Origin: Prevotellaceae bacterium
GTDB lineage: Bacteria; Bacteroidota; Bacteroidia; Bacteroidales; Bacteroidaceae
NCBI GenBank assembly: GCA_003150315.1
Contig: QAML01000002.1
Span: 1-64,000 of the forward strand
DNA: 64,000 bases
Direction of reading: 5' to 3'
Part shown: one piece after another, positions 8,408-19,873 of the stretch
Layout of the letters: every line of letters begins with the position of its first letter
Position numbering within the stretch: the first letter of the stretch is position 1
Notes under the pieces: model-generated
Told to the model about the DNA's origin: nothing
Seen by the model: the letters and a program-made list of their open reading frames with translations, nothing else
The model's database searches: none
Program-made: the position numbers and the translations under genes

Positions 8408-10528
8408 ATGGCAAAAGTAGATTTGAATCTTACTCGTAATATCGGTATTATGGCTCACATTGATGCCGGTAAGACGACTACTTCCGAACGTATTCTTTTT
8501 TATACAGGTAAGACCCATAAAATTGGTGAAGTGCACGAAGGTGCTGCCACCATGGACTGGATGGAAGAGGAGCAGGAACGTGGTATTACTATTACTTCGG
8601 CTGCTACAACTACCTATTGGAACTGGAATGACAAAACTTATAAGATTAACCTTATTGACACTCCGGGGCACGTTGATTTTACTGCTGAGGTAGAGCGTTC
8701 TCTTCGTGTTCTTGATGGTGCTGTTGCTACATATTGTGCGGTAGGCGGTGTGCAGCCTCAGAGTGAGACTGTGTGGCGTCAGGCTGATAAGTACAACGTT
8801 CCTCGTATTGCATTCGTGAATAAGATGGATCGCTCTGGCGCAGACTTCTTTGAAGTTGTAAGTCAAATGAGATCCATCCTTCATGCAAATCCCTGTGTGG
8901 TGGCAATTCCTATTGGTGCAGAGGAAAATTTTAAGGGTGTTGTTGATCTTATTCAGATGAAATCCATTGTGTGGAATGATGACACACAGGGTGCGGAATA
9001 TGAAGTTGGTGAAATTCCTGCCGAGCTTAAAGATGAGGCTCAGGAATGGCACGATAAAATGGTAGAACAGGCTGCAGAGTGTGATGATACTCTCATGGAG
9101 AAGTTCTTTGATGATCCTTCTACTATCAGTCAGGAAGAGATTATCGCTGCAATTCGTAAAGGAACTCTTTCGCAGAAGCTTACTCCTATGACTTGTGGTT
9201 CTGCATTTAAGAACAAGGGTGTTCAGACATTGCTTGACTATGTTTGTATGTTCTTGCCTTCTCCTGTTGATACTCCTAATATTGTAGGAACAAATCCGAG
9301 TACAGGTGAGGAAGAGGATCGTCGTCCGTCAGAAGATGAACATACCTCTGCTCTTGTGTTTAAGATTGCTACAGACCCGTATGTTGGTCGTCTTACTTTC
9401 TTCCGTGTATATTCGGGTAAGGTTGCAGCTGGTTCTTATGTGTATAATGTACGCTCAGGGAAAAAAGAGCGTATCTCTCGTTTGTTCCAGATGAACTCTA
9501 ACAAGCAGAATCCCGTGGAGGTTATCGGTGCTGGCGATATTGGTGCAGGTGTTGGCTTCAAAGATGTTCGTACCGGTGATACTCTTGCAGACGAGGATGC
9601 TCCCATTGTACTTGAATCTATGGACTTCCCCGATCCTGTGATCGGTATTGCAGTTGAGCCGAAGACTCAGAAAGATCTTGACAAACTTTCCAATGGTCTT
9701 GCAAAGCTTGCAGAAGAAGATCCTACCTTTACAGTTCATACCGATGAGCAGAGTGGTCAGACCATTATCTCTGGTATGGGTGAGCTTCATCTCGACATTA
9801 TTATTGAGCGTTTGCGTCGTGAATTCGGCGTGGAATGTAATCAGGGTAAACCTCAGGTTAACTATAAGGAGGCAATTACCAAGACTGTTAACATTCGTGA
9901 GGTTTACAAGAAGCAAACCGGTGGTCGTGGTAAGTTCGCTGATATTATCGTAAATGTAGGTCCTCTTGATCCCGATTTCAAGGATGGCAATTTGCAGTTT
10001 GTCAACAAAGTTACCGGCGGTAACATCCCCAAGGAATTCATTCCTTCTGTACAGAAAGGTTTTGAATCTGCAATGAAGAATGGTGTTCTTGGCGGTTATC
10101 CTATGGTTGGTTTGAAGGTTGAGTTGCTTGATGGTTCTTTCCACCCGGTTGACTCCGATCAGCTTTCGTTTGAGGTTGCTGCTATAAATGCATATAAGAA
10201 TGCTTGTTCTAAGGCAGGTCCTGCTCTCATGGAACCGATTATGCGTCTTGAAGTTGTTTGCCCTGAAGAAAACATGGGTGATGTGATTGGCGACCTTAAC
10301 AAACGTCGTGGTCAGGTTGAAGGAATGGATACTAACCGTAGCGGTGGACGTATTGTAAAGGCTTTGGTTCCGTTGGCAGAAACATTTGGTTATGTTACAA
10401 CCCTCCGTACCATTACTTCCGGACGTGCTACATCTTCGATGCAATACGATCACCACGCTCCGGTATCAACTTCTATAGCAGAAAAAGTGCTTGAAGAAAT
10501 AAAAGGACATACAGAACTGCTTAAATAA
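8408..10528 (+). CDS. fusA: Elongation factor G
   Basis: GTPase that drives ribosomal translocation. The G1 loop AHIDAGKTT is at about residues 16-24, G3 DTPGH near 88-92 and G4 NKMD near 141-144. Domains II-V follow over the full 706 residues. It sits between rpsG and rpsJ, with no tuf gene after it, as is common in Bacteroidetes. A strong hairpin lies in the gap before rpsJ. Confidence 0.98.
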   Translation: MAKVDLNLTRNIGIMAHIDAGKTTTSERILFYTGKTHKIGEVHEGAATMDWMEEEQERGITITSAATTTYWNWNDKTYKINLIDTPGHVDFTAEVERSLRVLDGAVATYCAVGGVQPQSETVWRQADKYNVPRIAFVNKMDRSGADFFEVVSQMRSILHANPCVVAIPIGAEENFKGVVDLIQMKSIVWNDDTQGAEYEVGEIPAELKDEAQEWHDKMVEQAAECDDTLMEKFFDDPSTISQEEIIAAIRKGTLSQKLTPMTCGSAFKNKGVQTLLDYVCMFLPSPVDTPNIVGTNPSTGEEEDRRPSEDEHTSALVFKIATDPYVGRLTFFRVYSGKVAAGSYVYNVRSGKKERISRLFQMNSNKQNPVEVIGAGDIGAGVGFKDVRTGDTLADEDAPIVLESMDFPDPVIGIAVEPKTQKDLDKLSNGLAKLAEEDPTFTVHTDEQSGQTIISGMGELHLDIIIERLRREFGVECNQGKPQVNYKEAITKTVNIREVYKKQTGGRGKFADIIVNVGPLDPDFKDGNLQFVNKVTGGNIPKEFIPSVQKGFESAMKNGVLGGYPMVGLKVELLDGSFHPVDSDQLSFEVAAINAYKNACSKAGPALMEPIMRLEVVCPEENMGDVIGDLNKRRGQVEGMDTNRSGGRIVKALVPLAETFGYVTTLRTITSGRATSSMQYDHHAPVSTSIAEKVLEEIKGHTELLK

Positions 10529-10535
10529 GAAAAAT

Positions 10536-10582
10536 GTTCCGCAATGGCGGGGTTAACGAATGACTCTTAACCCCGTCAGAAC
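10536..10582 (+). promoter_or_regulatory. Hairpin between fusA and rpsJ
   Basis: GGCGGGGTTAA pairs with TTAACCCCGTC (11 bp including one G-U), with outer GTTC/GAAC arms, around a 10-nt loop. No T-run follows, so it is not a normal terminator. It occupies the leader of the S10 part of the operon, where E. coli has L4-mediated control; a similar role here is only a hypothesis. Confidence 0.55.
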
Positions 10583-10602
10583 GGTACACAATATAAAAAA
10601 CA

Positions 10603-10908
10603 ATGAGTCAAAAAATTAGAATTAAACTGAAATCTTACGATTATTCTTTGGTAGAAAAATCTGCCGAGAAGATTGTAAAAACCGTAAAGGCTACGGGCGC
10701 TATAGTAAGTGGTCCTATTCCACTTCCCACCCACAAGCGCATTATCACTGTAAACCGCAGTACTTTCGTAAACAAGAAGGCGCGTGAACAGTTTGAATTG
10801 TCAAGCTATAAGCGTCTTATAGACATCTATAGCTCCACTTCCAAAACTGTGGACGCATTGATGAAACTCGAACTCCCGTGCGGTGTAGAAGTGGAAATTA
10901 AGGTATAG
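10603..10908 (+). CDS. rpsJ: Ribosomal protein S10
   Basis: 30S head protein, also the NusE transcription antitermination factor. The 101 residues are the normal length, with the family block [17 protein letters not shown] near residues 38-54. It ends with a genuine TAG immediately followed by TAA, which shows that TAG is a normal stop in this genome. Confidence 0.98.
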   Translation: MSQKIRIKLKSYDYSLVEKSAEKIVKTVKATGAIVSGPIPLPTHKRIITVNRSTFVNKKAREQFELSSYKRLIDIYSSTSKTVDALMKLELPCGVEVEIKV

Positions 10909-10952
10909 TAAAAAGTAAACACAAATACATATCACTCAAATAAGTTACTGAA

Positions 10953-11570
10953 ATGCCAGGATTATTAGGAAAGAAAATCGGAATGACATCCGTTTTCAGT
11001 GCTGAGGGCAAAAATGTGCCATGCACTGTTATCGAAGCTGGCCCTTGTGTAGTTACGCAGGTAAAGAGTGTTGAGAAGGATGGCTATGCTGCTGTTCAGC
11101 TTGGCTTCCAGGAGGCAAAGGCTAAAAATACCACAAAGCCTATGGAAGGACACTTCAAGAAAGCCGGAACTACTCCCAAGCGCCACTTGGCCGAGTTCAC
11201 TGATTTTGACAAAGAGTTGAATTTAGGCGACATTGTTACCGTTGATGTTTTCGAAGGCGCAAACTTCGTTGACGTAACGGGTACATCGAAAGGACATGGT
11301 TTCCAAGGCGTTGTTAAACGTCATGGTTTTGGTGGTGTAGGTCAGACTACTCACGGTCAGGACGACCGTTTAAGAAAACCGGGTTCTATCGGTGCCTGCT
11401 CTTATCCTGCAAAGGTGTTCAAAGGTATGCGCATGGGCGGTCAAATGGGCAACGAGCGCGTTACTACACAAAATTTGCAGATACTTAAAGTTATTCCTGA
11501 GAGCAACCTCTTGCTGATAAAAGGTTCTGTTCCCGGATGCAAAGGTTCAATCTTAATTCTCAAGAAATAA
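10953..11570 (+). CDS. rplC: Ribosomal protein L3
   Basis: Early 50S assembly protein reaching toward the peptidyl-transferase centre. The loop [15 protein letters not shown] (about residues 111-125) is the conserved tip region. Its TAA stop overlaps the rplD start by one base, so the two are translationally coupled. Confidence 0.98.
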   Translation: MPGLLGKKIGMTSVFSAEGKNVPCTVIEAGPCVVTQVKSVEKDGYAAVQLGFQEAKAKNTTKPMEGHFKKAGTTPKRHLAEFTDFDKELNLGDIVTVDVFEGANFVDVTGTSKGHGFQGVVKRHGFGGVGQTTHGQDDRLRKPGSIGACSYPAKVFKGMRMGGQMGNERVTTQNLQILKVIPESNLLLIKGSVPGCKGSILILKK

Positions 11571-12208
11571 TGGAACTAAGCGTATATAATATAAAAGGAG
11601 AAGACACGGGTCGCAAAGTTGTACTTGACGATGCCATTTATGGCATTGAGCCTAATGACCATGCAATATATCTTGCTGTAAAGCAGTATATGGCAAATCG
11701 TCGTCAGGGTACAGCCAAGTCTAAGGAAAGAAGCGAAATAAGCGGTTCTACCCGCAAACTTGGACGCCAAAAAGGTGGTGGCGGTGCACGCCGTGGTGAT
11801 ATTAATTCACCGTTGTTGGTTGGTGGCGCACGCGTTTTTGGTCCTAAACCTCGCGATTATGGGTTCAAACTCAACAAGAAGGTTAAGGCTCTTGCCCGTT
11901 GCTCTGCACTTAGCTACAAAGCAAAGGAAAATTCAATAATCGTTGTTGAAGACTTTACGTTTGATGTCCCCAAGACCAAGAGCTACATAGAAATGCTCAG
12001 CAATCTCAAGGTTGATGACAAGAAATCTCTTGTAGTTCTTCCTGATGTTGATCGTAACGTGTATCTTTCTGGACGCAATCTTCAGGGAACCAAGGTTACA
12101 ATAGCTAAAACGCTTAATACCTATATTGTGCTTGATGCCAATGTAATTCTTATGACAGAAAAGAGCGTTAAGGAAATCAACGAAGCATTTAACAAAAAGG
12201 AGGCTTGA
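11570..12208 (+). CDS. rplD: Ribosomal protein L4
   Basis: 50S protein lining the exit tunnel; in many bacteria also the regulator of the S10 operon. ATG at 11570 overlaps the rplC stop (TAATG) and gives the family start MELSVYN. An in-frame ATG at 11537 would add non-conserved residues inside rplC and was rejected. The GGGGARRGD tunnel-loop region is near residue 65. Confidence 0.97.
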   Translation: MELSVYNIKGEDTGRKVVLDDAIYGIEPNDHAIYLAVKQYMANRRQGTAKSKERSEISGSTRKLGRQKGGGGARRGDINSPLLVGGARVFGPKPRDYGFKLNKKVKALARCSALSYKAKENSIIVVEDFTFDVPKTKSYIEMLSNLKVDDKKSLVVLPDVDRNVYLSGRNLQGTKVTIAKTLNTYIVLDANVILMTEKSVKEINEAFNKKEA

Positions 12209-12210
12209 TA

Positions 12211-12501
12211 ATGAAATTTATAATTCGTCCGTTGGTTACCGAGAAAATGAATCGTCTAACCGATAAAGAGCAGAAGTATGGCTTCATTGTAAGCCCCCGT
12301 GCAAATAAAGTGCAAATAAAGGCAGAAATTGAAGACCTTTACAACGTAAGTGTTACCGGTATCAGTACAATGCGTTATGCAGGAAAGAACAAGAGCCGTT
12401 ACACACGTTCCGGTTTTACGAAAGGTCGTACAAATGCCTATAAAAAAGCTGTCGTAACATTGAAGGACGGCGATACAATAGATTTTTATAGCAATATTTG
12501 A
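12211..12501 (+). CDS. rplW: Ribosomal protein L23
   Basis: Tunnel-exit protein that docks trigger factor and SRP. ATG at 12211 gives 96 residues starting MKFIIRPLVTEKM. A strong purine-rich AAAAAGGAGG lies just upstream, unusual for this phylum where most genes lack a Shine-Dalgarno. Confidence 0.96.
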   Translation: MKFIIRPLVTEKMNRLTDKEQKYGFIVSPRANKVQIKAEIEDLYNVSVTGISTMRYAGKNKSRYTRSGFTKGRTNAYKKAVVTLKDGDTIDFYSNI

Positions 12502-12507
12502 TAAGAA

Positions 12508-13338
12508 ATGGCAGTACGTAAAATTAAACCTACTACACCAGGTCAGAGACACAAAATTATTGGTACGTTCGAAGAAATTACTGCATCCGTACCAGAAAAA
12601 TCTCTCGTTTACGGCAAACGCTCAACCGGCGGTCGTAACAATGTAGGTAAAATGACGGTGCGTTATCGTGGCGGTGGTCATAAGCGTAAACTCCGTCTTG
12701 TAGACTTCAAGAGAGAGAAAGATGGTGTACCCGCAGTTGTAAAGACAATAGAATACGATCCTAATCGTTCGGCTCGTATAGCATTGCTCTTCTATGCTGA
12801 TGGTGAAAAAAGATATATCGTAGCTCCTAATGGATTGAAGGTAGGTGCAACAGTGATGTCTGGTGCTCAGGCTGCTCCTGAGGTAGGCAACACACTCCCT
12901 CTTCAAAATATCCCTGTGGGAACTGTAATTCATAATATAGAGCTTCGCCCCGGTCAGGGTGCAAAACTCGTACGCTCTGCAGGAAACTTCGCACAGCTAA
13001 CTTCACGTGAAGGTCGTTATTGCGTTATTAAGTTGCCTTCTGGAGAGACACGTCAGATTCTCAGCGCATGCAAGGCTACTATCGGCAGTGTTGGTAATTC
13101 TGATCATGCTCTTGAAAGTTCAGGTAAGGCTGGTCGCAGTCGTTGGCTAGGAAGACGTCCCCACAACCGTGGTGTTGTTATGAACCCTGTTGATCACCCG
13201 ATGGGTGGTGGTGAAGGACGTCAGTCTGGAGGTCATCCTCGTTCAAGAAATGGTTTGTATGCTAAGGGTCTCAAGACAAGAGCTCCAAAGAAAGCTTCGA
13301 ACAAGTATATCATTGAAAGAGCTAACGCTAAGAAATAA
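12508..13338 (+). CDS. rplB: Ribosomal protein L2
   Basis: Core 50S protein needed for subunit joining and peptidyl transfer. It carries the conserved C-terminal motif [14 protein letters not shown] with the functionally important histidine. Length 276 residues is normal. Confidence 0.98.
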   Translation: MAVRKIKPTTPGQRHKIIGTFEEITASVPEKSLVYGKRSTGGRNNVGKMTVRYRGGGHKRKLRLVDFKREKDGVPAVVKTIEYDPNRSARIALLFYADGEKRYIVAPNGLKVGATVMSGAQAAPEVGNTLPLQNIPVGTVIHNIELRPGQGAKLVRSAGNFAQLTSREGRYCVIKLPSGETRQILSACKATIGSVGNSDHALESSGKAGRSRWLGRRPHNRGVVMNPVDHPMGGGEGRQSGGHPRSRNGLYAKGLKTRAPKKASNKYIIERANAKK

Positions 13339-13356
13339 CTGTTAAGAGAGTAAATT

Positions 13357-13623
13357 ATGAGTCGTTCATTAAAAAAAGGACCGTACATCGCAGTTACTTT
13401 GGAAAAGAAAATCATTGCCATGAACGAAAGTGGCAAGAAGAGCGTTGTAAAGACTTGGTCCAGGGCTTCAATGATATCCCCGGATTTTGTGGGGCACACC
13501 ATTGCTGTCCATAACGGTAATAAATTCATTCCTGTTTACGTTACAGAAAACATGGTGGGCCATAAACTTGGAGAGTTCGCTCCTACACGTAGATTTGGTG
13601 GCCATGCAGGCAATAATAAGTAA
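13357..13623 (+). CDS. rpsS: Ribosomal protein S19
   Basis: 30S head protein contacting the A-site finger and S13. It opens with the typical [10 protein letters not shown] and ends in a [11 protein letters not shown] block; 88 residues. Confidence 0.98.
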   Translation: MSRSLKKGPYIAVTLEKKIIAMNESGKKSVVKTWSRASMISPDFVGHTIAVHNGNKFIPVYVTENMVGHKLGEFAPTRRFGGHAGNNK

Positions 13624-13664
13624 TCGCCGAAGCAGGTAATAAAAGAAAAAAAGAATAATAGATA

Positions 13665-14063
13665 ATGGGAAAAAGAAAAAGATTAGCGGCACAGGCTATT
13701 AAAGACAGCCGCAAAACCCAGTACTTTGCCAAGCTTAACGGCGTTCCCTCTTCACCCCGCAAGATGCGTTATGTTGTGGATATGATTCGTGGCATGGAGG
13801 TTAATCGCGCACTTGGTACTCTTCGCTTTTCTGCAAAAGCTGCATCGGTGCCTGTTGAGAAACTTCTGCGTTCGGCTATCAGCAACTGGGAGGCTAAAAA
13901 TGACCGCAAGGCTGACGAAGGCGAACTCTTCATTACGAAGGTGTTTGTTGACGAAGGTGTCACTCTTAAGCGTATGCGTCCTGCTCCACAGGGACGTGGC
14001 TATCGTATTCGCAAACGTTCCAATCACGTAACGCTGTTCGTCGGAACAAAAAATGACAAATAA
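13665..14063 (+). CDS. rplV: Ribosomal protein L22
   Basis: Tunnel-lining 50S protein. The globular part includes [13 protein letters not shown], and the extended hairpin ([18 protein letters not shown]) that reaches the macrolide-binding region is intact at residues about 105-122. Confidence 0.98.
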   Translation: MGKRKRLAAQAIKDSRKTQYFAKLNGVPSSPRKMRYVVDMIRGMEVNRALGTLRFSAKAASVPVEKLLRSAISNWEAKNDRKADEGELFITKVFVDEGVTLKRMRPAPQGRGYRIRKRSNHVTLFVGTKNDK

Positions 14064-14071
14064 TTAAGATT

Positions 14072-14809
14072 ATGGGACAGAAAGTTAATCCGATAAGCAA
14101 CAGACTTGGAATAATCCGCGGTTGGGATTCTAATTGGTTTGGAGAGCGTAGCTACCCTGACAATATTGTAGAGGATAGCAAAATACGCAAATACATTCAA
14201 ATGCGTCTTGACGAACGTCAGGCAGGAAATGCTGTATCAAAAGTTGTTATTGAGCGCACGTTGAAGCTCATTACCGTAACTATATGTACTTCGCGTCCGG
14301 GGCTTATCATCGGTAAGGGTGGACAGGAAGTTGACAAACTCAAAGAAGAACTGAAGAAACTTACAAACAAAGATATTCAGGTTAACATCTTTGAGGTTAA
14401 GAAACCTGATCTTGACGCTCAGGTAGTTGGAAAAACTATTGCACGCCAAATAGAAGGTAAGATGGCATATCGTCGTGTCATTAAGATGGCTATTCAAAAT
14501 ACAATGCGTGCAGGAGCCGAAGGTATTAAAGTGCATATAGCCGGTCGTTTGAATGGAGCAGAAATGGCTCGTCAGGAAATGTATAAGGAGGGACGTACTC
14601 CTCTTCATACTTTCCGTGCCGATATTGATTATTGCCAGACTACCGCTCTTACAAAAGTAGGACTTCTGGGTATAAAGGTGTGGATTTGCCGTGGTGAAGT
14701 TTATCACAAGGTAGATCTTGCTCCGAACTATGCACAACAGAAGGAAAATGGACGTCAGGGTGGCGATCGCAGACGCGGCTTCGGCAAGAGAAGAAACAAT
14801 AACCGCTAA
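14072..14809 (+). CDS. rpsC: Ribosomal protein S3
   Basis: 30S head protein at the mRNA entry site. A KH domain with the [12 protein letters not shown] loop is near residues 75-86. The C-terminus is an arginine-rich extension ([16 protein letters not shown]). Length 245 residues. Confidence 0.98.
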   Translation: MGQKVNPISNRLGIIRGWDSNWFGERSYPDNIVEDSKIRKYIQMRLDERQAGNAVSKVVIERTLKLITVTICTSRPGLIIGKGGQEVDKLKEELKKLTNKDIQVNIFEVKKPDLDAQVVGKTIARQIEGKMAYRRVIKMAIQNTMRAGAEGIKVHIAGRLNGAEMARQEMYKEGRTPLHTFRADIDYCQTTALTKVGLLGIKVWICRGEVYHKVDLAPNYAQQKENGRQGGDRRRGFGKRRNNNR

Positions 14810-14822
14810 TTAGTTAAGAACA

Positions 14823-15248
14823 ATGTTACAACCAAAAAGAACTAAATACAGAAGACCTCAAAAAGGGCGTTGCAAAGGAAATGCCCAAAGAGGAAATCAA
14901 TTGGCGTTCGGAAGCTTTGGCATCAAGAGTCTTGAGACTGAGTGGATAAATCAACGTCAGATTGAGGCTGCGCGTGTTGCAGTATCTCGTTACATGCAGC
15001 GCGAAGGTCAGATTTGGATTCGCATATTCCCGGACAAACCAATTACAAAGAAACCTGCGGATGTACGTATGGGTAAAGGTAAGGGTGATCCTGTTGGATA
15101 TGTGTTCCCAATTACACCGGGTCGCATTATCTTTGAAGTAGAGGGCGTTTCGTATGAAGTTGCAAAAGAAGCTTTGCGTCTTGCTGCACAGAAATTGCCG
15201 GTTACTACGAAATTTGTTGTACGACGTGATTACGATAAAAACGCTTGA
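14823..15248 (+). CDS. rplP: Ribosomal protein L16
   Basis: 50S protein near the A-site tRNA elbow. The opening [15 protein letters not shown] and the R-rich middle are typical; 141 residues. The next start (rpmC) is 2 nt after the stop. Confidence 0.98.
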   Translation: MLQPKRTKYRRPQKGRCKGNAQRGNQLAFGSFGIKSLETEWINQRQIEAARVAVSRYMQREGQIWIRIFPDKPITKKPADVRMGKGKGDPVGYVFPITPGRIIFEVEGVSYEVAKEALRLAAQKLPVTTKFVVRRDYDKNA

Positions 15249-15250
15249 TT

Positions 15251-15445
15251 ATGAAGATTGCAGAAATTAACGAACTTCAGACTTCTGAATTGCAGGAGCG
15301 TCTTGATGCAGAGGAAGCAAACTTTCATCAGCTGAAGCTCAATCATTCCATATCTCCTGTAGAGAATCCTTCTCGTATTAAGGAAACTCGCCGCACTATA
15401 GCACGCATTAAAACCGTATTGCGTCAAAGAGAACTTAACAAATAA
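15251..15445 (+). CDS. rpmC: Ribosomal protein L29
   Basis: Small helical tunnel-exit protein. ATG at 15251 gives 64 residues starting MKIAEINELQ; an upstream in-frame TTG lies inside rplP and was rejected. Confidence 0.96.
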   Translation: MKIAEINELQTSELQERLDAEEANFHQLKLNHSISPVENPSRIKETRRTIARIKTVLRQRELNK

Positions 15446-15463
15446 AAAGGCAGGTAAAGTAAA

Positions 15464-15721
15464 ATGGAAGAAAGAAATTTGAGAAAGACCCGCCAGGGTG
15501 TAGTGGTAAGCAACAAAATGGATAAGACCATTGTTGTTGAGGCTAAGTTCAAGGAAATGCACCCGATTTACGGCAAGTTTGTGTCGAAAACAAAATCATA
15601 CCATGTGCATGATGAAAAGAACGAATGCAACGTTGGCGATACGGTCTTGATTATGGAAACTCGTCCCTTGAGCAAAACCAAGAGATGGAGATTAGTAGAA
15701 ATCGTAGAAAAAGCTAAGTAA
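15464..15721 (+). CDS. rpsQ: Ribosomal protein S17
   Basis: 16S rRNA binder of the 30S body. OB-fold protein with the [12 protein letters not shown] start block; 85 residues. Confidence 0.98.
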   Translation: MEERNLRKTRQGVVVSNKMDKTIVVEAKFKEMHPIYGKFVSKTKSYHVHDEKNECNVGDTVLIMETRPLSKTKRWRLVEIVEKAK

Positions 15722-15723
15722 AA

Positions 15724-16089
15724 ATGATACAGGTAGAAACAAAACTCAATGTGGCCGACAATAGCGGTGCTCGTGAGGCTGTATGCATCCGTGTATTAGG
15801 CGGTACTAAACGCCGTTATGCCACTGTAGGCGATGTCATTGTTGTTGCTGTTCAAAACGTGATCCCTTCGAGCGATATGAAGAAGGGTACAGTATCACGA
15901 GCTTTGATCGTTCGCACAAGCAAAGAAATCCACCGTGCTGACGGTTCGTGCATTCGTTTTGACGATAATGCTTGCGTGTTGCTTAATGCTGCCGGCGAAC
16001 TTCGTGGTAGCCGTATTTTCGGTCCTGTAGCTCGTGAACTCCGTGCAGTTAATATGAAAGTTGTGTCATTGGCACCGGAGGTACTTTAA
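15724..16089 (+). CDS. rplN: Ribosomal protein L14
   Basis: 50S interface protein contacting L19 and 16S rRNA. The opening [19 protein letters not shown] is diagnostic; 121 residues. Confidence 0.98.
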   Translation: MIQVETKLNVADNSGAREAVCIRVLGGTKRRYATVGDVIVVAVQNVIPSSDMKKGTVSRALIVRTSKEIHRADGSCIRFDDNACVLLNAAGELRGSRIFGPVARELRAVNMKVVSLAPEVL

Positions 16090-16102
16090 CATAGAAGCAG
16101 AG

Positions 16103-16423
16103 ATGAGTAAATTACATATTAAAAAAGGTGACACCGTATATGTGAATTCTGGTGAGAATCGTGGTCAAAAAGGCAAGGTTATCAAGGTTTTCGTTGCGGA
16201 ACAACGTGCTATCGTTGAAGGTGTCAATATGGTGTCAAAGTCGCAGAAGCCTTCTGCGAAAGCTCCGCAAGGCGGGATAATTAAAAAAGAGGCTCCTATA
16301 CATATTTCGAACCTCAATGTTATTGACCCGAAGAGCGGCAAACCTACACGCATAGGTCGCCGTCTCAACGAACAAGGCAAACTCGTGCGTTATTCCAAAA
16401 AATCAGGGGAGGAAATTAAGTAA
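16103..16423 (+). CDS. rplX: Ribosomal protein L24
   Basis: 50S assembly initiator with a KOW domain ([19 protein letters not shown]). ATG at 16103 gives 106 residues; an earlier ATG at 16061 lies inside rplN. The TAA stop overlaps the rplE start by one base. Confidence 0.96.
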   Translation: MSKLHIKKGDTVYVNSGENRGQKGKVIKVFVAEQRAIVEGVNMVSKSQKPSAKAPQGGIIKKEAPIHISNLNVIDPKSGKPTRIGRRLNEQGKLVRYSKKSGEEIK

Positions 16424-16980
16424 TGAGTAATACCGCAAGTCTAAAACAGGTGTACGCCGAGCGTATTGCTCCGGCTCTAATGAAGAAATTCAACTATTCT
16501 TCAAAAATGCAGATTCCTGTATTGAAAAAAATCGTTATCAACGAAGGATTGGGCGATGCTACACAGGACAAGAAAATCATAGACAAGGCAATAGAGGAAC
16601 TTACGACAATTACAGGTCAAAAGGCTGTTGCAACTTTGTCAAAGAAAGATATAGCAAACTTTAAGGTTCGTAAGAAGATGCCTATCGGTGTAAGAGTAAC
16701 TCTTCGTCGTGAGCGCATGTACGAGTTTCTTGAAGAATTGATTCGTGTAGCTCTTCCCCGTATCAGAGATTTCAAAGGAATAGAAAGTAAACTTGATGGA
16801 CGTGGAAACTATTCACTTGGCATCAAGGAGCAAATAATTTTCCCGGAAATCAACATTGATAGCGTTGATCGCTTAAATGGTATGAACATCACATTTGTAA
16901 CAACGGCTCAAACAGACGAAGAGGGTTATGCTCTTTTGAAAGAGTTTGGTTTGCCGTTCAAGGATGCTAAAAACAACTAA
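16423..16980 (+). CDS. rplE: Ribosomal protein L5
   Basis: 5S rRNA-binding protein of the central protuberance. Conserved [17 protein letters not shown] and [18 protein letters not shown] blocks; 185 residues. Start overlaps the rplX stop (TAATG). Confidence 0.98.
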   Translation: MSNTASLKQVYAERIAPALMKKFNYSSKMQIPVLKKIVINEGLGDATQDKKIIDKAIEELTTITGQKAVATLSKKDIANFKVRKKMPIGVRVTLRRERMYEFLEELIRVALPRIRDFKGIESKLDGRGNYSLGIKEQIIFPEINIDSVDRLNGMNITFVTTAQTDEEGYALLKEFGLPFKDAKNN

Positions 16981-16986
16981 TTCAAT

Positions 16987-17289
16987 ATGGCAAAGGAATC
17001 AATGAAGGCACGCGAAGTAAAGCGTGCCAAGATGGTAGCCAAATATGCAGAAAAACGTGCTGCTCTCAAGAAAATCATCAATACAACAGATGATCCTGCA
17101 GAGGCTTACGAGGCAGCGCGCAAACTTCAGGCAATTCCTCACAATGCGTCTCCCGTGCGTATGCACAATCGCTGCAAGCTTACCGGACGTCCCAAGGGAT
17201 ATCTTCGTATGTTCGGTTTGTCGCGTATCCAATTCCGCGAGATGGCATCGAACGGTCTTATACCGGGAGTGAAGAAAGCAAGTTGGTAA
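16987..17289 (+). CDS. rpsN: Ribosomal protein S14, zinc-independent form
   Basis: 30S head protein. This is the long 100-residue form lacking the two CXXC zinc pairs; the corresponding region reads [18 protein letters not shown]. Followed by a 67-nt gap with a small hairpin before rpsH. Confidence 0.97.
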   Translation: MAKESMKAREVKRAKMVAKYAEKRAALKKIINTTDDPAEAYEAARKLQAIPHNASPVRMHNRCKLTGRPKGYLRMFGLSRIQFREMASNGLIPGVKKASW

Positions 17290-17321
17290 TCCCAAGAACA
17301 TAGAGTATTTATTTAATATTG

Positions 17322-17336
17322 TCGGGAAAATCCCGA
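17322..17336 (+). promoter_or_regulatory. Small hairpin upstream of rpsH
   Basis: TCGGGA-AAA-TCCCGA, a 6-bp stem 20 nt before the S8 start. S8 is the translational regulator of the spc operon in E. coli, so this is a candidate control site, but the pairing alone does not prove it. Confidence 0.35.
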
Positions 17337-17356
17337 TCAATTAAACAAACAAATCA

Positions 17357-17752
17357 ATGACAGATCCAATAGCAGATTATTTGACGCGGCTTCGCAATGC
17401 CATTCGAGCAAATCACAGAGTGGTAGAGATTCCCGCATCAAATTTGAAAAAGGACATTACAAAGATCCTTTTCGAAAAGGGTTATATCTTGAACTATAAG
17501 TTTGTAGAAGAAGGCCCTCAAGGTGTAATTAAAGTGGCGTTGAAGTACAATCCTGCCACAAAGTCAAACGCAATTAAGAGCCTAACACGTGTTTCACGTC
17601 CGGGTTTGCGTAAGTATACTGGTTACAAAGATATGCCTCGTGTTATCAACGGACTCGGTGTTGCCATCATATCCACTTCAAAAGGAGTGATGACAGACAA
17701 AGAGGCTTCCGTGCAGAAGATAGGCGGTGAGGTATTATGCTACGTATATTAA
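17357..17752 (+). CDS. rpsH: Ribosomal protein S8
   Basis: 16S rRNA-binding protein of the 30S platform. MTDPIADYLTRLRNA start and GVMTDKEA near the C-terminus are diagnostic; 131 residues. A rare good Shine-Dalgarno (TTAGGAGG) for the next gene follows its stop. Confidence 0.98.
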   Translation: MTDPIADYLTRLRNAIRANHRVVEIPASNLKKDITKILFEKGYILNYKFVEEGPQGVIKVALKYNPATKSNAIKSLTRVSRPGLRKYTGYKDMPRVINGLGVAIISTSKGVMTDKEASVQKIGGEVLCYVY

Positions 17753-17767
17753 TTAGGAGGACAAAAT

Positions 17768-18337
17768 ATGTCAAGAATAGGTAAATTGCCAATAAACATT
17801 CCTGCAGGCGTAACAGTAACGACTAAGGATAATGTAGTGACCGTAAAAGGTCCGAAGGGTGAGTTGACACAGAAGATAGATCCTTCTATCATTGTGAACG
17901 TTGAGAACAATGAAATGACATTCTCTATTGATGAGAAGAACGATACTGTAGATACAAAACAGAAACAAGCTTTTCATGGTTTGTATCGTGCACTCGTTAA
18001 CTCTATGGTAGTAGGTGTTACTGAAGGCTACAAGAAGGAAATGGAACTTGTAGGTGTGGGTTATCGTGTTTCCAACGAAGGCAATGTGATGGAATTCTCA
18101 CTTGGTTACACTCATCCCATTTTCCTTCAGCTTCCGCCTGAAATAAAGGTGGAAACCAAGTCTGAAAGAAATAAAAATCCGTATATTTGCTTGGAGTCGT
18201 GCGACAAGCAGCTTCTCGGACAAGTTTGCGCCAAGATTCGTTCGTTCCGTATGCCTGAACCTTATAAAGGCAAAGGTATTCTGTACATAGGCGAGCAGAT
18301 ACGTCGTAAGTCTGGCAAGGCTGCAGGAGCTAAGTAA
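17768..18337 (+). CDS. rplF: Ribosomal protein L6
   Basis: 50S protein near the factor-binding site, made of two related domains. It starts [15 protein letters not shown]; the C-terminal [20 protein letters not shown] block is present ([17 protein letters not shown]). 189 residues. GGAGG lies upstream of its ATG. Confidence 0.98.
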   Translation: MSRIGKLPINIPAGVTVTTKDNVVTVKGPKGELTQKIDPSIIVNVENNEMTFSIDEKNDTVDTKQKQAFHGLYRALVNSMVVGVTEGYKKEMELVGVGYRVSNEGNVMEFSLGYTHPIFLQLPPEIKVETKSERNKNPYICLESCDKQLLGQVCAKIRSFRMPEPYKGKGILYIGEQIRRKSGKAAGAK

Positions 18338-18357
18338 AATTTCTAAGAAGTAAGAAA

Positions 18358-18702
18358 ATGAAAACGAAAATAGAAAGACGACAGAAAATCAAATATCGGG
18401 TACGCAATAAAATCAACGGTACCGCAGAACGTCCGCGTTTGAGTGTTTTCCGTAGCAATAAGCAGATTTATGCACAGGTGATAAATGATGAGAATGGTCG
18501 CACTCTTGTGGCAGCTTCTTCACTTGGTATAAAAGATAAGATGACAAAGTCTGAACAAGCTGTTAAGGTTGGTGAAGACATTGCACAGAAAGCAATTGCA
18601 GCAGGAATTACAATGGTTGTGTTCGATCGTAACGGCTACTTGTATCATGGTAGAGTAAAAGAATTGGCTGACGGAGCCCGCAAAGGTGGTCTTAAATTTT
18701 AA
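18358..18702 (+). CDS. rplR: Ribosomal protein L18
   Basis: 5S rRNA-binding protein. The [16 protein letters not shown] block is near residues 23-38; 114 residues. Its stop overlaps the first possible rpsE start. Confidence 0.98.
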   Translation: MKTKIERRQKIKYRVRNKINGTAERPRLSVFRSNKQIYAQVINDENGRTLVAASSLGIKDKMTKSEQAVKVGEDIAQKAIAAGITMVVFDRNGYLYHGRVKELADGARKGGLKF

Positions 18703-19214
18703 TGGTTATGGCAAACAGAGTAAATGTAAAAAGCGAAGAATTAAAGGATAGACTGGTTGCTATCAATCGTGTTACCAAGGTAACCAAGGGTGGTCGTACT
18801 TTCAGCTTTTCAGCCATTGTGGTTGTTGGCGATGGTCAAGGTGTAATTGGTTATGGTCTTGGTAAGGCTGGAGAAGTTACTGCCGCTATTTCAAAGGGCG
18901 TAGAGTCTGCAAAGAAGAATCTGTACAAAGTTCCTGTTGTTCATGGCACTGTTCCTCATGCTCAGTCTGCACATTTTGGAGGCAGTAAAGTTTTGCTTAT
19001 GCCTGCTTCGGAGGGTACCGGAGTTGTTGCCGGTGGTGCAATGCGTGCGGTTCTTGAAAGTGTAGGCATAACAGACGTACTTGCAAAATCGCAAGGTTCT
19101 TCCAATGCTCATAATTTGGTGAAAGCTACAGTTCTTGCTCTTAGCGAGATGCGTGATGCACGTCAAGTGGCTCAGGCACGTGGTATATCAATGGAAAAAG
19201 TATTCAGAGGTTAA
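18702..19214 (+). CDS. rpsE: Ribosomal protein S5
   Basis: 30S protein in the decoding and mRNA-helicase region. [16 protein letters not shown] and GHGTV-type blocks are present. Two starts are possible: ATG 18702, coupled to the rplR stop (TAATG), or ATG 18708; the protein is 170 or 168 residues. The coupled start is slightly favoured by the overlap pattern used elsewhere in this operon. Confidence 0.96.
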   Translation: MVMANRVNVKSEELKDRLVAINRVTKVTKGGRTFSFSAIVVVGDGQGVIGYGLGKAGEVTAAISKGVESAKKNLYKVPVVHGTVPHAQSAHFGGSKVLLMPASEGTGVVAGGAMRAVLESVGITDVLAKSQGSSNAHNLVKATVLALSEMRDARQVAQARGISMEKVFRG

Positions 19215-19225
19215 ATCACACAACA

Positions 19226-19402
19226 ATGGCAACAATTAAAATTAAACAGATAAAAAGCAAAATTGGAGCACCAAAAGACCAGAAAGAAACTCTCAAGGTG
19301 CTTGGTCTGCACAGAATTGGTGAAGTTGTTGAACGTGAGGATAACGCTGTAACACGTGGTCAGATCAACAAAGTACACCATTTGGTAACCGTAGTAGAAT
19401 AA
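19226..19402 (+). CDS. rpmD: Ribosomal protein L30
   Basis: 58-residue 50S protein between rpsE and rplO, the standard position. The start [14 protein letters not shown] and the conserved [15 protein letters not shown] block identify it. Starts 11 nt after rpsE and ends 19 nt before rplO. Confidence 0.97.
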   Translation: MATIKIKQIKSKIGAPKDQKETLKVLGLHRIGEVVEREDNAVTRGQINKVHHLVTVVE

Positions 19403-19421
19403 CTTCAAAAATAGCGAGAAA

Positions 19422-19868
19422 ATGAAATTACATACATTGAAACCGGCAAAAGGTTCTACACATAGCCGTCGTCGCTTGGGACGTGGTCCCGGCTCTGGTC
19501 TTGGTGGAACTTCTACACGTGGTCATAAAGGTGCTATGGCTCGTTCCGGTTATAAGAAAAAGATTGGTTTCGAAGGCGGTCAGATGCCTATGCAGCGTCG
19601 TCTCCCCAAATACGGATTTAATAACATTTTCCGTGTGGAATATAAAGGCATAAACCTTTCCGTATTGCAGGAATTGGCAGAGACTAAGAATTGGGAAAAG
19701 ATCACACCGAAGGAGCTTCATGAGGCTGGTTACATTTCGAAAAAGCAACTTGTTAAGATTTTGGGCAAAGGCGAATTGAAAGCGAAACTTGAAGTAGAAG
19801 CAAATGCTTTCTCGAAATCTGCGCAGGCTGCAATCGAGGCTGCTGGTGGTAAAGCCACTAAACTCTGA
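19422..19868 (+). CDS. rplO: Ribosomal protein L15
   Basis: 50S assembly protein. The Gly/Arg-rich N-terminal arm ([20 protein letters not shown]) and the [14 protein letters not shown] block are diagnostic; 148 residues. secY follows after 5 nt. Confidence 0.98.
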   Translation: MKLHTLKPAKGSTHSRRRLGRGPGSGLGGTSTRGHKGAMARSGYKKKIGFEGGQMPMQRRLPKYGFNNIFRVEYKGINLSVLQELAETKNWEKITPKELHEAGYISKKQLVKILGKGELKAKLEVEANAFSKSAQAAIEAAGGKATKL

Positions 19869-19873
19869 CAATA

